This document shows, piece by piece, positions 9,470 through 18,699 of a stretch of DNA of 64,000 bases. Made by a program: the position numbers and the translations under genes. The notes beneath the pieces are model-generated. The model saw only the letters and a list, made by a program, of their open reading frames with translations, had not been told where the DNA came from and did not search any database. The stretch is from Denitratimonas yunnanensis (SeqCode) (lineage in GTDB: Bacteria; Pseudomonadota; Gammaproteobacteria; Xanthomonadales; Xanthomonadaceae), in assembly GCA_026410415.1 (NCBI GenBank), contig JAPMLR010000011.1:22096-86095 (forward strand), read 5' to 3'. Positions within the stretch are counted from its first letter, which is position 1; every line of letters begins with the position of its first letter.

Positions 9470-10701
9470 GTACGAAGCTCCCCAAGACGTTCGGCGATCA
9501 TGCCAAGCAACTCCCGCGCCACCTGCGTCTTGGAGGCCTTGCCGATAGGCGCCCGACCTTCGGGCCAGAACACCTCCAGCGCATTGCAGTCGGCGTCGAA
9601 GCCGCACCCATCGTCGCCGACCCGATTGGCCGCGATCATGTCGAGACGCTTCCTTTCCAACTTGTCGCGGGCGTACCGCTCCACGTCATGCGTCTCTGCC
9701 GCAAAACCGACCACGAAGGGCCTGTCCTGCCGTGCAGCGACCTCGGCCAGGATGTCCGGATTCTGAACCAGCTCCAGTGTCAGCCCGCCATCGCCGCGCT
9801 TCTTGATCTTGCTGTCGCTGCGCTCGCTCGGTCGGAAGTCGGCGACCGCGGCGGTCGCAATGAACACATCGGTACCGGACACATGCGCCTGTACCGCCTC
9901 GCGCATGTCCTCGGCGCTGCGCACACTGACGCGGCGCACGCCTGAGGGTGCCGGCAAGGACACTGGACCCGATACGAGAATCACGTCCATGCCCAACCGT
10001 TGCGCCTGTGTCGCAATGGCATATCCCATGCGCCCCGAGCTGCGGTTGCCCAGATACCTCACCGGGTCCAGATCCTCGAACGTGGGGCCGGCGGTGAGCA
10101 GCAGGCGCTTGCCGGCCAGCACAGCGCGTGCCGCCGGATCGGGGCGAGGCTCCAGCACCGCCTCGGCAATGGCGCCAGCCTCCCACATCCTGCCGACGCC
10201 GGTTTCACCGCAGGCCTGATCACCTTCGTCAGGCCCAAGCAGCGTCGCGCCGCGCGTTGCCAACGTGGCGACATTGGCCTGCACCGCGGCATTGGCCCAC
10301 ATCACCCGGTTCATTGCCGGTGCCACGAACAGCGGCGCTTCGCTGGCCAGGCACAGCGTGGTCAGCAGGTCGCCGGCCTGCCCTTGAGCGAGCCGTGCGA
10401 TCAGGTCGGCAGAGGCCGGTGCGATCACGATGCGCTGGGCCCAGCGCGCCAGCTCGATGTGTCCCATCGCGGCCTCGGCCGCGCTGTCCCAGAGCGATGT
10501 GCGCACCGGCTCGCCACTCAATGCCTGGAACGTCAGCGGCGCCACGAAGCGCTCGGCGTTCTCGGTCATCACCACGCGTACCTGCACGCCACGTTCGCGC
10601 AGGCGGCGCACGAGCTCTGCTGCCTTGTAGGCGGCGATGCCGCCAGCGACACCCACGAGGATGCGTTCGGGCGATGCACTCACGGACGTGGACGCCGACA
10701 T
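9466..10701 (-). CDS. coaBC: Bifunctional phosphopantothenoylcysteine decarboxylase/synthetase CoaBC
   Basis: Catalyses two steps of coenzyme A synthesis: ligation of 4'-phosphopantothenate with cysteine (CoaB) and FMN-dependent decarboxylation of the product (CoaC). The product is 411 residues from ATG 10701. The N-terminal flavoprotein half carries GGIAAYKA, the catalytic-His region GHIELARWA and PAMNRVMW. The CoaB half carries [27 protein letters not shown] and [12 protein letters not shown] at 10725 could extend it by 8 residues, but the ATG is the simpler choice. It is divergent from radC (120-bp gap) and overlaps dut by four bases. Confidence 0.95.
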   Translation of the reverse strand: MSASTSVSASPERILVGVAGGIAAYKAAELVRRLRERGVQVRVVMTENAERFVAPLTFQALSGEPVRTSLWDSAAEAAMGHIELARWAQRIVIAPASADLIARLAQGQAGDLLTTLCLASEAPLFVAPAMNRVMWANAAVQANVATLATRGATLLGPDEGDQACGETGVGRMWEAGAIAEAVLEPRPDPAARAVLAGKRLLLTAGPTFEDLDPVRYLGNRSSGRMGYAIATQAQRLGMDVILVSGPVSLPAPSGVRRVSVRSAEDMREAVQAHVSGTDVFIATAAVADFRPSERSDSKIKKRGDGGLTLELVQNPDILAEVAARQDRPFVVGFAAETHDVERYARDKLERKRLDMIAANRVGDDGCGFDADCNALEVFWPEGRAPIGKASKTQVARELLGMIAERLGELRT

Positions 10702-10821
10702 AGGACAAGTCTCAGGTCGAAACAAGCCATCAGCTTACTTCAAACCCCGCACTTGCCCGATGCCGCGGCGCCATCAGCAGATAAAGAATGATCAGCCAAT
10801 CCACACCCGCGAGACCACGAC

Positions 10822-11496
10822 ATGAACATCCGCGACTGGCCTGAACTCGAACGCCCACGCGAGAAACTGCTGGCGCACGGCACGGCGGCGCTCTCGGATG
10901 CCGAGCTTCTGGCCGTGTTCTTCGGCACCGGCCAACGTGGCCTCAACGCCGTCGATCTGGGGCGTCAGTTGCTGCGGCGCCACGGCGGGTTGCGTGGGTT
11001 GCTGCGTCTGCCCTGCAACCAACTGGTGCGCGAACCCGGATTGGGACTGGCGCGCGCTTCGCGGCTGTGCGCTGCGCTGGAATTGGCGACACGGCATCTG
11101 GCGCTGCGCCTCGATGAACCCGAGGCGTTGACGAACGCCCGACAAGTGGGGGACTACTTCCGCGCCCGCCTGCGCGACCGCGAGCGGGAGGTGTTCGCCT
11201 GCCTGTTCCTGGATACCCGGCATCGTCCCATTGCGATCGAGGAATTGTTCCAGGGCACGCTCGCGCAGAGCGAGGTGCACCCGCGCGAGGTGGTGAAGCG
11301 GGCACTGGCACACAACGCCGGGGCCGTGGTGTTCGCGCATAACCATCCGAGCGGCGTCAGTGAACCGAGCACTGCCGACCGCCACATCACCGTGGTACTG
11401 CGCGACGCGCTCGCGTTGGTCGACGTGCGGGTCCTCGATCATCTGGTGATCGGCGACGGCGAGCCCGCGAGCTTTGCGGCACGGGGCTGGATCTGA
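10822..11496 (+). CDS. radC: RadC/YeeS-family JAB1/MPN domain protein
   Basis: A 224-residue RadC family member: a helix-hairpin-helix-like N-terminus (about 1-95) and a C-terminal JAMM metalloprotease-like domain. The JAMM motif is intact (E in IEELFQ, then [14 protein letters not shown] about 173-186), predicting a zinc site. RadC was once linked to DNA repair, but its biochemical function is not settled. It is divergent from coaBC. The start has only a weak purine-rich site (CGAGACC). About 200 bp without a gene separates it from the next gene. Confidence 0.93.
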   Translation: MNIRDWPELERPREKLLAHGTAALSDAELLAVFFGTGQRGLNAVDLGRQLLRRHGGLRGLLRLPCNQLVREPGLGLARASRLCAALELATRHLALRLDEPEALTNARQVGDYFRARLRDREREVFACLFLDTRHRPIAIEELFQGTLAQSEVHPREVVKRALAHNAGAVVFAHNHPSGVSEPSTADRHITVVLRDALALVDVRVLDHLVIGDGEPASFAARGWI

Positions 11497-11636
11497 CGAT
11501 TCGCGCCGCCGCTCCGGTTCCAGCCACAACGGTGGCACTGCGCGGACAGCACCCCGAGTGCGTGGCATTGGGCCTGCCAGTCGCGCGACATGCGCCGATA
11601 CCGGAATCGCCGAGATGCCATGGCGGCGCAGGCCCG

Positions 11637-11666
11637 GTGACCGGATTACCGCCACATCACTACACT
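11637..11666 (+). promoter_or_regulatory. Candidate promoter of the gamma-carbonic-anhydrase-like gene
   Basis: GTGACC (11637-11642) and TACACT (11661-11666) are spaced 18 bases apart, about 34 bases upstream of ATG 11701. Each matches the sigma-70 consensus only partly. It lies in the 204-bp gap after radC, where I see nothing else. Confidence 0.35.
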
Positions 11667-11700
11667 TCACGCCCGACTTTCGCCCACTCGAGCCATCACC

Positions 11701-12255
11701 ATGCCCTCGCTTCGCAGCTACCTGGACACCTCCCCCGTACTGGGCGAACGCGTTTACGTCGATCCCGCCGCCACGGTTATCGGCGACGTGCATCTGGGCG
11801 ATGATGCCTCCGTGTGGCCGGGCGCAGTGGTACGGGGAGACGTGAACTTCATCCGCATCGGCGCGCGCACCAGCATTCAGGACGGCAGCATCATCCACGT
11901 GACCCACGACGGTCCGTTCACCCGCCCGGGCGGCTTTCCGACGGTGATCGGCGGCGACGTCACCATCGGCCACGGCGTCATCCTGCACGGATGCACGATT
12001 GGCAACTTCTGCCTGATCGGCATGGGGTCGGTCGTGCTCGACGGCGCCGTGGTGGAAGATTGCGGCTTCGTCGGAGCACGCGCACTGATTCCGCCGGGCA
12101 AGACGGTGGGCTCGGGCGAACTGTGGCTGGGGAACCCTGCGCGCTGCGTGCGACGGCTGGATGATCGCGAAATCGAGAACCTGCGTTACAGCGCAGGCCA
12201 TTATGTCCGCCTGAAAGACCGCTACCTCGCCCGGACGGACTCAACCGGCACGTAA
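11701..12255 (+). CDS. Gamma-carbonic-anhydrase-like hexapeptide-repeat protein (YrdA family)
   Basis: A left-handed beta-helix protein of 184 residues built from hexapeptide repeats (VYVDPAATVIGDVHLGDDASVWPGAVV and onward; the pattern runs to about residue 145), ending in a short helix. Candidate metal-binding histidines are in IIHVTHDG and TIGHGVILHGC. It resembles E. coli YrdA and the Cam/CaiE group, so a trimeric metal-binding protein, possibly a gamma carbonic anhydrase, is likely, but enzymatic activity cannot be read from sequence. Its 3' end overlaps the convergent aroE gene by 15 bases. In other proteobacteria this family is often near aroE. Confidence 0.9.
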   Translation: MPSLRSYLDTSPVLGERVYVDPAATVIGDVHLGDDASVWPGAVVRGDVNFIRIGARTSIQDGSIIHVTHDGPFTRPGGFPTVIGGDVTIGHGVILHGCTIGNFCLIGMGSVVLDGAVVEDCGFVGARALIPPGKTVGSGELWLGNPARCVRRLDDREIENLRYSAGHYVRLKDRYLARTDSTGT

Positions 12256-13077
12256 CTCGCGCAGCACCGGCGCGGTGTCCGGGCGAATCCCGTGCCAGCG
12301 CTGGAAGGCCTCGGCCGCCTGCTCGACCAGCATCCCCAATCCATCCGATGCAACAACGGTTGCATGGGTGCGGGCCGCCCACGCCAGAAACGGCTCGGCG
12401 GCGGCGCCATACGACAAGTCATAGGCCACCGCACCGGGTGCCGGCAACGACTGCGGCAATGCCAGGTCCTCGCCATGACGTGAAGCCGATGTGGCATTGA
12501 GCAGGATTCCGAAGCGCCCGATCTCGGCGAGCGAGGCAAGCGCACAGGATTGAATCGGGCCGCAGTCGGACAGGTCCTCGGCCAGCGCCGCGGCCCGTTC
12601 CGGCGTGCGGTTCGCCACCACCAGTTCGGCGATGCCCTCTTCGAACAACGCGGGCACGACGCCGCGCGCGGCGCCACCGGCACCGATCAGCAGAACCCGC
12701 TTCCCGGCCAACTCCACGCCGAGATTGTCGCGCAGGTCGCAACACAGTCCGACGCCGTCCGTGTTGTCGCCGAACCAGCCATCCTCGCGGCGTACCAGCG
12801 TGTTGACTGCGCTGCTGAGACGCGCGGCAGGCGAGAGCTCGCGACACAGTCGCGCGGCCCGTTCCTTCAGCGGCAACGTGACGTTGGCGCCACGCAATCC
12901 CTGGTGATGCAGCGATTCGAGCCTTGCGGCGAACTCCTCCGGTGCGACGTCGAGCGCCTCGTACCTCAGCGCGACTCCCAGAGCATCGGCAAAGCGCTGG
13001 TGGATTCGCGGCGACAGGCTGTGCGCGACGGGCTGGCCCAGGACGGCATAACGCGGCTCGGAGGCGGGATCGGGCAT
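12241..13077 (-). CDS. aroE: Shikimate 5-dehydrogenase
   Basis: NADP-dependent reduction of 3-dehydroshikimate to shikimate in aromatic amino acid synthesis. The product is 278 residues from ATG 13077, close to the E. coli length (272). Substrate-binding residues are visible in HSLSPRIH, NVTLPLKE (catalytic Lys) and NTDGVG (Asp). The Rossmann loop is GAGGAARG and the NADP-specific motif is NRTPERA. A GTG at 13146 would add 23 residues and is less likely. The last 15 bases overlap the convergent upstream gene. It is divergent from secB. Confidence 0.96.
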   Translation of the reverse strand: MPDPASEPRYAVLGQPVAHSLSPRIHQRFADALGVALRYEALDVAPEEFAARLESLHHQGLRGANVTLPLKERAARLCRELSPAARLSSAVNTLVRREDGWFGDNTDGVGLCCDLRDNLGVELAGKRVLLIGAGGAARGVVPALFEEGIAELVVANRTPERAAALAEDLSDCGPIQSCALASLAEIGRFGILLNATSASRHGEDLALPQSLPAPGAVAYDLSYGAAAEPFLAWAARTHATVVASDGLGMLVEQAAEAFQRWHGIRPDTAPVLRELRAG

Positions 13078-13172
13078 GTCGACACGGCTGATGGTGGACG
13101 AGCTACGGTAGCATCGATCGAAGGATGCAGGCTTGAAAAGCGTCACGACTGGCCCATCTGTTTAGGGCGTGG

Positions 13173-13178
13173 GATAAT
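13173..13178 (+). promoter_or_regulatory. Candidate -10 element for secB
   Basis: GATAAT (13173-13178) matches the -10 consensus at 5 of 6 positions, 58 bases upstream of secB in the 159-bp aroE/secB divergent region. No clear -35 was found at 16-18 bases spacing. Confidence 0.35.
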
Positions 13179-13236
13179 CCGCGTCCTTTTGCCGGCCCGC
13201 CCGGGTCGCTTTCCAACTGAACAACCGGAGTCACCG

Positions 13237-13755
13237 ATGGCCGAAGAAATCGCCAACGGCGCCGCAGGCGCCACCCCCGAAACCGCCAACCAGCCGATCT
13301 TTGCGCTGCAGCGGGTCTACATCAAGGATGCGAGCTTCGAGGCTCCCAACGCACCGCAGATCTTCCAGGAGCAGGGCCAGCCGGAACTCCAGCTCAACCT
13401 CGGCCAGAAGGTCTCCAGCCTGTCCGAAGGTGTGTTCGAAGTTGTCCTGACGGTCTCGCTCACCTGCACCGTCAACAGCAAGAATGCCTACCTCGCCGAA
13501 GTGCAGCAGGCCGGCATCTTCACCGTCGCCGGTTTCGATGCGCAGAACACCGACGGCCTGCTTGGCACCTATGCGCCGAACACGCTGTTCCCGTACGCCC
13601 GCCGTGCCGTTTCCGACATGGTGCAGGACGGTGGCTTCCCGCCCTTCCTGCTGCAGCCGATCAACTTCGACCAGATCTACGCCGAGGCCCTGCGCCGTCG
13701 TCAGGAACAGGGCGAAGGTCAGCCGGCGACGACGCCGGACGCCGGCCACGCCTGA
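13237..13755 (+). CDS. secB: Protein-export chaperone SecB
   Basis: Cytoplasmic tetrameric chaperone that holds preproteins unfolded and passes them to SecA. The product is 172 residues from ATG 13237, with GGAG 8 bases upstream. Family features are clear: [20 protein letters not shown] near the N-terminus, the conserved EVQQAGIF, the [21 protein letters not shown] segment (here [18 protein letters not shown]), and [11 protein letters not shown]. The Ala/Glu-rich N-terminal stretch and the C-terminal tail are slightly longer than in E. coli (155 residues). It is followed after 7 bases by gpsA; a secB-gpsA pair is common in gammaproteobacteria. Confidence 0.97.
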   Translation: MAEEIANGAAGATPETANQPIFALQRVYIKDASFEAPNAPQIFQEQGQPELQLNLGQKVSSLSEGVFEVVLTVSLTCTVNSKNAYLAEVQQAGIFTVAGFDAQNTDGLLGTYAPNTLFPYARRAVSDMVQDGGFPPFLLQPINFDQIYAEALRRRQEQGEGQPATTPDAGHA

Positions 13756-13762
13756 TCGCGGC

Positions 13763-14770
13763 ATGATCGACAGCCCGTTGCGGCTCGCGGTACTGGGTGC
13801 CGGCTCTTGGGGTACGGCACTCGCAGCCCAGGCCGCGCGCAACGGCGCGGCCACCGTGCTCTGGGGCCGCGACGCCGATGCCATCGCGGCCATGCAGGCA
13901 ACGCGCTGCAATGCGCGTTACCTGCCCGGCATTCCACTTCCCGAGTCTCTCCAGTACACCGCCGATCTCGCCCACGCCGTGGGTGAGGCGGAGTTGTTGC
14001 TGATCGTCACGCCGAGCCACGCATTCACCGATCTCGCACGGACCATCGCGCCGATGCGGCGCCCGGGGGTGGGCGTGTCCTGGGCCACCAAAGGCTTCGA
14101 ACACGGCTCCGGCCGGTTCCTGCATGAGGTCGCTCGCGAGGCGTTTGGCGACGACACGCCTTTGGCCGTAGCCACCGGCCCGTCGTTCGCACGCGAAGTG
14201 GCCGAAGGGCTGCCCACCGCGTTGACGGTCCACTCCGACGATGCCGAGTTCGCTCGTGTCGTGGCCCACGTGCTGCATGGACCGACGTTCCGCGTCTACA
14301 CCGGCAACGACATGCTCGGCGCCGAGCTGGGCGGCGCGATGAAAAACGTGCTCGCCGTGGCCACCGGCGTGGCCGATGGCATGCAGTTGGGCCTCAACGC
14401 CCGCGCCGGCCTGATCACGCGCGGCCTCAATGAAATGCGTCGCCTCAACACGGCACTGGGTGGACAACCCGAAACCATCATGGGCCTGGCGGGTCTCGGT
14501 GACCTCGTGCTGACCTGCACCGGCGATCTTTCCCGCAATCGCCGCCTCGGCCTCGCGTTGGGGCAGGGGAAAACCGTGGCGGACGCGGTCCGCGAAATCG
14601 GCCAGGTGGTCGAATCGGTGCAGACCGTGGACGAAGTGATGCGTCTGGCCAACCGTCACCATCTCGACCTGCCGATCAGCGCCCAAGTGCAGCGCGTACT
14701 GCACGGTGACATCACGCCGGAAGAGGGTCTGCGCTGGCTGATGGCGCGGGAACAGAAGCCCGAATTCTGA
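13763..14770 (+). CDS. gpsA: NAD(P)-dependent glycerol-3-phosphate dehydrogenase
   Basis: Makes sn-glycerol-3-phosphate from dihydroxyacetone phosphate, the first backbone for phospholipids. The product is 335 residues. The NAD-binding loop [10 protein letters not shown] is at about 9-18, the catalytic Lys lies in [12 protein letters not shown], and the conserved [13 protein letters not shown] follows. The ATG at 13763 is 7 bases after the secB stop, so the two are probably co-transcribed. A possible stem-loop lies just downstream, shared with the convergent trmL. Confidence 0.97.
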   Translation: MIDSPLRLAVLGAGSWGTALAAQAARNGAATVLWGRDADAIAAMQATRCNARYLPGIPLPESLQYTADLAHAVGEAELLLIVTPSHAFTDLARTIAPMRRPGVGVSWATKGFEHGSGRFLHEVAREAFGDDTPLAVATGPSFAREVAEGLPTALTVHSDDAEFARVVAHVLHGPTFRVYTGNDMLGAELGGAMKNVLAVATGVADGMQLGLNARAGLITRGLNEMRRLNTALGGQPETIMGLAGLGDLVLTCTGDLSRNRRLGLALGQGKTVADAVREIGQVVESVQTVDEVMRLANRHHLDLPISAQVQRVLHGDITPEEGLRWLMAREQKPEF

Positions 14771-14776
14771 GGGTCC

Positions 14777-14799
14777 GGGCGGGGCCGCTCAACCCGCCC
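14777..14799. terminator. Hairpin between convergent gpsA and trmL
   Basis: gggcggg (14777-14783) and cccgccc (14793-14799) can pair across a 9-base loop just after the gpsA stop; the 3' arm overlaps the last trmL codons. There is no T-tract, so terminator function is tentative. Confidence 0.35.
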
Positions 14800-15253
14800 C
14801 GTCGAATCCGTTCTGGCGCCACGCCTCGTACACCGCCACCGCCACGGTATTGGAAAGATTGAGGCTTCGATTCCCCGGCATCATCGGCAGTCGCAGTCGT
14901 CGCTCCGGCGGCAATGCCTCGACCACTTCGGCCGGCAAGCCCCGGGTTTCCGGTCCGAACATCAACGCATCGCCTGCGCCGTATCGCACCGTGTCGTAGC
15001 GCGTCGCGGCCTTGCTGGAGAACGCGAACAGGCGTGCCGGGCGCACCGCAGCAAGGAACGCATCCAGCGACGCATGAGTCTGCATCTCGACGAACTCGCG
15101 ATAGTCCAGTCCGGCGCGACGCATGCGCGCGTGGTCGATTCCGAAGCCGAGAGGCTCGATCAGATGCAATCGCGCACCGGCGTTTGCGCACAGGCGGATC
15201 ACGTTACCCGTGTTGGGCGGAATTTCTGGTTGATAGAGGACGACATGAAGCAT
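14789..15253 (-). CDS. trmL: tRNA (cytidine/uridine-2'-O-)-methyltransferase TrmL
   Basis: SPOUT-class methyltransferase that 2'-O-methylates the wobble nucleotide 34 of tRNA-Leu. The product is 154 residues from ATG 15253, the standard length for the YibK/TrmL family. Conserved blocks are [18 protein letters not shown] (N-terminal), FGPETRGLP (SPOUT knot, SAM binding) and [20 protein letters not shown] (knot and C-terminal motif). It is convergent with gpsA and divergent from queF, whose ATG is only 47 bases away. Confidence 0.95.
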   Translation of the reverse strand: MLHVVLYQPEIPPNTGNVIRLCANAGARLHLIEPLGFGIDHARMRRAGLDYREFVEMQTHASLDAFLAAVRPARLFAFSSKAATRYDTVRYGAGDALMFGPETRGLPAEVVEALPPERRLRLPMMPGNRSLNLSNTVAVAVYEAWRQNGFDGAG

Positions 15254-15288
15254 GTGCGCATTCTGGCAGATGCCGGCGCACCTCCCGG

Positions 15289-15294
15289 TACACT
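15289..15294 (+). promoter_or_regulatory. Candidate -10 element placing queF transcription start at its ATG
   Basis: TACACT (15289-15294) ends 6 bases before the queF ATG (15301), so a typical +1 would fall at the A of the start codon. There is no Shine-Dalgarno sequence in the short gap. No good -35 was seen. This suggests, but does not prove, a leaderless mRNA. Confidence 0.35.
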
Positions 15295-15300
15295 GTGGCG

Positions 15301-16125
15301 ATGAATACCCCGCATGACTCGGCCCTCGGCCGCGAAACGAGCTATCCGCACGGCTACGACCCCACCCTGCTCTTCCCGATCCCGCGCGCGCAAGGCCGCA
15401 GCAGCCTCGGTCTGGGCGAGACCCTGCCATTTCACGGCGTGGACATCTGGAATGGGTACGAACTGTCGTGGCTGGAACCCCTGGGCAAACCGCGCATCGC
15501 GCTGGCGCGGTTCATCATCCCGGCGCATAGCCCGAACCTGATCGAGTCCAAGAGTTTCAAGCTTTACCTGGGCTCGTTCGCTGCCACGCCGATGCCTGAC
15601 GTGGAGACGTTGCGGGCCTGCCTCGAAGGCGATCTTTCCGCCGTCGCCGGCGCGCCGGTGTCGGTGGAACTGGTGCTTCCGGACCAGTTCGCAACGGAAC
15701 ACATCGAGCATCTGGCCGGCGAATGCATCGACGATGCGCCGGTGGTGGTGAGCCATTACGGCCCACCCCAGTCCGACTTTCTTGTGGCTTCTGACGACGA
15801 TGAAACCACCGAAACGCTGGTGTCCCACCTGCTCAAGTCCAACTGTCCGGTGACCGGACAACCCGACTGGGCCAGCGTGCAGATCGACTACACCGGACCG
15901 CGCATCGATCGGGCCGGCCTGCTGCGCTATCTGGTCTCGTTCCGCGACCACAGCGAATTCCACGAACAGTGCGTGGAGCGCATCTTCTGCGACATTTCCG
16001 CCCGATGCGCACCACAGCGCCTCGCGGTCTGTGCCCGCTACACCCGCCGCGGCGGGCTGGACATCAATCCGTGGCGCAGCAACGTCCCCGGCTCGCCTTC
16101 CAACCCGCGCCTCGCGCGCCAGTGA
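15301..16125 (+). CDS. queF: NADPH-dependent 7-cyano-7-deazaguanine reductase (YqcD-type QueF)
   Basis: Reduces preQ0 to preQ1 in queuosine biosynthesis, the only known biological nitrile reduction. The 274-residue product is the long, two-domain E. coli type. It carries the QueF motif ESKSFKLYL (about 82-90) and the catalytic cysteine C182 in [11 protein letters not shown], with the downstream His/Glu region FHEQCVERI. The sequence upstream of ATG 15301 has no ribosome binding site but a -10-like TACACT ends 6 bases before it. The NUDIX gene follows after 16 bases on the same strand. Confidence 0.95.
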   Translation: MNTPHDSALGRETSYPHGYDPTLLFPIPRAQGRSSLGLGETLPFHGVDIWNGYELSWLEPLGKPRIALARFIIPAHSPNLIESKSFKLYLGSFAATPMPDVETLRACLEGDLSAVAGAPVSVELVLPDQFATEHIEHLAGECIDDAPVVVSHYGPPQSDFLVASDDDETTETLVSHLLKSNCPVTGQPDWASVQIDYTGPRIDRAGLLRYLVSFRDHSEFHEQCVERIFCDISARCAPQRLAVCARYTRRGGLDINPWRSNVPGSPSNPRLARQ

Positions 16126-16141
16126 TTTTCCGGACTTTCCC

Positions 16142-16630
16142 ATGCCTTATTGCCCCATCATCGGAACCCTTGGCTATGTGTTGTCGCCGGATGGCGACAA
16201 GGTGCTGATGATCCATCGGAATGCGCGCCAGGATGATCAGCACCTGGGCAAGTACAACGGGCTGGGCGGCAAGCTCGAAGCCGACGAAGACGTGGTCGCA
16301 GGGATGCGTCGGGAGATCCTCGAAGAGGCCGGGATCGAATGCGATGCGATGGACCTGCGCGGCACGATCAGCTGGCCGGGCTTCGGCAAGAACGGCGAGG
16401 ACTGGCTCGGCTTCATCTTCGTGATCACGCGCTACCGCGGTGAACCGCTCACCCGAAACGCGGAGGGCACGCTGGAATGGGTCCCCCGCGCCTCGATCAT
16501 GGCGTTGCCGATGTGGGAAGGCGACATGCACTTTCTCCCTCTGGTTTTCGACAACGATCCGCGTGCGTTCCACGGCGTGATGCCGTATCGCGATGGCCGC
16601 ATGGTGTCCTGGACTTACAGCCGGGTGTGA
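16142..16630 (+). CDS. NUDIX hydrolase, MutT/MTH1-like
   Basis: A 162-residue NUDIX pyrophosphatase. The NUDIX box G-x5-E-x7-REUxEExGU is complete (GKLEADEDVVAGMRREILEE followed by AG, about 40-61). The preceding KYNGLGGKLE resembles the 8-oxo-dGTP-hydrolysing MTH1 type, and the segment WVPRASIMALPMWEGDMHFLPLV also fits that group. Sanitising oxidised purine nucleotides is the likely role, but substrate choice cannot be fixed from sequence. It begins 16 bases after queF and ends at a strong hairpin. Confidence 0.88.
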   Translation: MPYCPIIGTLGYVLSPDGDKVLMIHRNARQDDQHLGKYNGLGGKLEADEDVVAGMRREILEEAGIECDAMDLRGTISWPGFGKNGEDWLGFIFVITRYRGEPLTRNAEGTLEWVPRASIMALPMWEGDMHFLPLVFDNDPRAFHGVMPYRDGRMVSWTYSRV

Positions 16631-16632
16631 CT

Positions 16633-16659
16633 GCTGCCCCCGCGCATCGCGGGGGCAGC
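16633..16659. terminator. 12-bp hairpin after the NUDIX gene
   Basis: gctgcccccgcg (16633-16644) pairs perfectly with cgcgggggcagc (16648-16659) over a 3-base loop, directly after the NUDIX stop and just before the convergent gene's stop at 16671. It lacks a T-tract but its position suits a shared terminator. Confidence 0.6.
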
Positions 16660-16670
16660 GCCATCCCCTC

Positions 16671-17552
16671 TCAACGATCAGCTGCCAGCGCCAGCTCCGG
16701 GCTGTCAGGTGTCTTCACCACCGATGCGCCGTACCAGCGTCCGTCGATCAGCACCAGTTCGAGATCCGTCCCGACCGAGGCACCGAACAAGGTCACGCTC
16801 GCATGCACGCGGGCATTGAAACCATCGCCGGACAGCACCTCGATGTTCAACGAATCGGCCACGGCGTCCAGATCCAGGCCATACAGGCGCAGTGCGTCCT
16901 TGCCCGCCACCAACAAGGTGCCGGCACGATCCAACATGCCTTCCAGCGGCAGCTGGCGCAACGACTCCAGGTCACGGATGCCTGTGCGGCGCACGCCATC
17001 GGCGAACAACGTCAACGCCTGACGCAGCGTGACGGAATCAAGGAAGTCGGTGCTGCCCACCCAGCGCTGCAGACCCGGCAACATGCGCCGCAGCGCCTCA
17101 CGCTGCGCTTCATCCAGATCGGCATCGGGCGATGCCACGGCCATCTGCGCCGCGCCCATGCCGAGCATCAACATGCCCGGCCACTGCGGGCGAGCCTGCT
17201 CTAGCTTGGGTTCGAGTTCCGCCATCAACGCGTCCACGGCATCGGGAGCGGTGAATCGCTCAAGCTGTTCGGCGAAGTGCTCGCGATCTTTTTCATCGAG
17301 CGGCTTCTGCCGCGCCTGATCGTAGGCATCGCGGGCGTCCTCCCATTTCGACGGCGGAATCAGTGCCTGCGCCAGCCCCGTCACATCCCCGACCCGGAAC
17401 TGGTGCACCAGGCCCTTGAGCTGAACCGCCGGATCCGGCGTCACGATTCTGGTCCGTGCCGGCACCGGCGCTTCCTTTGCGGGAAGAGGCATCGCAGCCA
17501 CTGCAACGGCCAGGCCCGCGATCATGGAAAGACTCAATATCTTCACGTTCAT
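16671..17552 (-). CDS. Secreted or periplasmic protein of unknown function
   Basis: I do not recognise this family. From ATG 17552 (GAGGGT about 6 bases upstream) it has 293 residues. It starts with a clear Sec signal peptide (MNVKILSLSMIAGLAVAVAA, cut near residue 26-28). The mature part is mostly helical, with charged segments (DARDAYDQARQKPLDEKDRE; PDADLDEAQREALRR) and ends in a predicted beta-rich region (VHASVTLFGASVGTDLELVLIDGRWY). It has no cysteine pattern or catalytic motif I can name. It stands alone between the NUDIX gene (convergent) and the CDF transporter (same strand, 71 bp upstream). Confidence 0.8.
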   Translation of the reverse strand: MNVKILSLSMIAGLAVAVAAMPLPAKEAPVPARTRIVTPDPAVQLKGLVHQFRVGDVTGLAQALIPPSKWEDARDAYDQARQKPLDEKDREHFAEQLERFTAPDAVDALMAELEPKLEQARPQWPGMLMLGMGAAQMAVASPDADLDEAQREALRRMLPGLQRWVGSTDFLDSVTLRQALTLFADGVRRTGIRDLESLRQLPLEGMLDRAGTLLVAGKDALRLYGLDLDAVADSLNIEVLSGDGFNARVHASVTLFGASVGTDLELVLIDGRWYGASVVKTPDSPELALAADR

Positions 17553-17623
17553 CTGCACACCCTCTCTTGGTGAATTGGAGATGTAGTGTGCTGGTTTGCT
17601 ATATCACTTGTCAGTGAAGAAAG

Positions 17624-18628
17624 TCATGGCTGTCGCGTTGCCGCTCCGTGGTGCCCGGATCCCTGCATGCGCGTCGCCATCACGCAACCGCTGCCCTCGT
17701 CCCAGACGATTTCGACCGTGCTGTGCGCGATACCGAAGTCTTCGGCCAGCGCTCGCTTGATCGCACGGGTCACGACGCGTGGATCGCTCTGTGGCCGGAT
17801 GCGTGCTTCCAGCGTCGCGGCTGGCTGACCCGAGGTGATCGACCAGACGTGCACGTGATCCACCCGCTCCACACCTTCCACCGTGGACACCAGGTGCTTT
17901 TCCAGCGACGGGATATCGACGTCCGGCGGCACCCCCTCCAGCAGGATGTGGAGCGAATTCTTCAGCAAGCTCCATGCACTGCGCACGATCAACAGCACGA
18001 TCAACAGCGAAAGGATCGAATCGATCGGGGTCCAGCCGGTGAAGTGGATGAAGATCGCGCCAACGATCGCGGTCACCGAGCCAAGCAGATCGCCCATGAC
18101 ATGCAGCATCGCGCCACGAATGTTGACGTGCGAGGTGTCTGCACGCCGCAGGATCAGGAAAACCACGATATTGACGATCAACCCCAGCGCCGCCACCGCC
18201 AGCATCGGCCCGGCGAGCACGGGTGAGGGTGACTGCAAGCGCAGGATCGCCTCCCATGCCACCCATAGCACCAAGGCGAGCAGGGTCAACGCGTTGACGA
18301 AGCCGGCCAACACTTCCAGCCGCTGATATCCGAAGGTCTTGCGAGCCGTGGACGGGCGCTTGCCGAAATGGAAACCGGCCCACGCCAGGGCCAGTGCCGC
18401 GGCATCGGTCAACATGTGCCCGGCATCGGCAATCAGCGCAAGTGATCCGGCGATGAGGCCACCGGCCACTTCCACTGCCATGAATGTCGCCGTCAGCACC
18501 AGCGCCAACAGGATGCTGCGCTGGTTTCCGCTGGTCGGCACCGGCGCGTGAGAATGCACGTGGTCGTGATCGTGGGCATGCACGCCATGACGGTGCGCGC
18601 GCTTGTCGGCTCTGGCTTGCCTGCCCAT
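17624..18628 (-). CDS. Cation diffusion facilitator (CzcD/ZitB-type zinc exporter)
   Basis: Inner-membrane proton-coupled exporter of Zn2+ and related divalent ions. From ATG 18628 it has 334 residues. The cytosolic N-terminus is His-rich (HRHGVHAHDHDHVHSH, about 15-30). Six membrane segments follow, with the transport-site motifs LIADAGHMLTDAAAL (TM2) and HVMGDLLGSV (TM5). The C-terminal cytosolic domain is the ferredoxin-like zinc-sensing fold (VDHVHVWSITSGQPAATLEARI). The pattern fits CzcD/ZitB. It shares a 71-bp divergent region with the phytase-like lipoprotein gene. Confidence 0.93.
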   Translation of the reverse strand: MGRQARADKRAHRHGVHAHDHDHVHSHAPVPTSGNQRSILLALVLTATFMAVEVAGGLIAGSLALIADAGHMLTDAAALALAWAGFHFGKRPSTARKTFGYQRLEVLAGFVNALTLLALVLWVAWEAILRLQSPSPVLAGPMLAVAALGLIVNIVVFLILRRADTSHVNIRGAMLHVMGDLLGSVTAIVGAIFIHFTGWTPIDSILSLLIVLLIVRSAWSLLKNSLHILLEGVPPDVDIPSLEKHLVSTVEGVERVDHVHVWSITSGQPAATLEARIRPQSDPRVVTRAIKRALAEDFGIAHSTVEIVWDEGSGCVMATRMQGSGHHGAATRQP

Positions 18629-18687
18629 ATGGGGCGATCCTGCGGGGGGGACTGCCGGGATTCTTCCACTTTTTTCCGACCCCTCGC

Positions 18688-18693
18688 TATAGT
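18688..18693 (+). promoter_or_regulatory. Candidate -10 element placing transcription start at the phytase-like ATG
   Basis: TATAGT (18688-18693) ends 6 bases before ATG 18700, so +1 would fall at the start codon. The intervening ctgcgg is not a convincing ribosome binding site. No strong -35 is visible. Candidate leaderless promoter. Confidence 0.35.
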
Positions 18694-18699
18694 CTGCGG

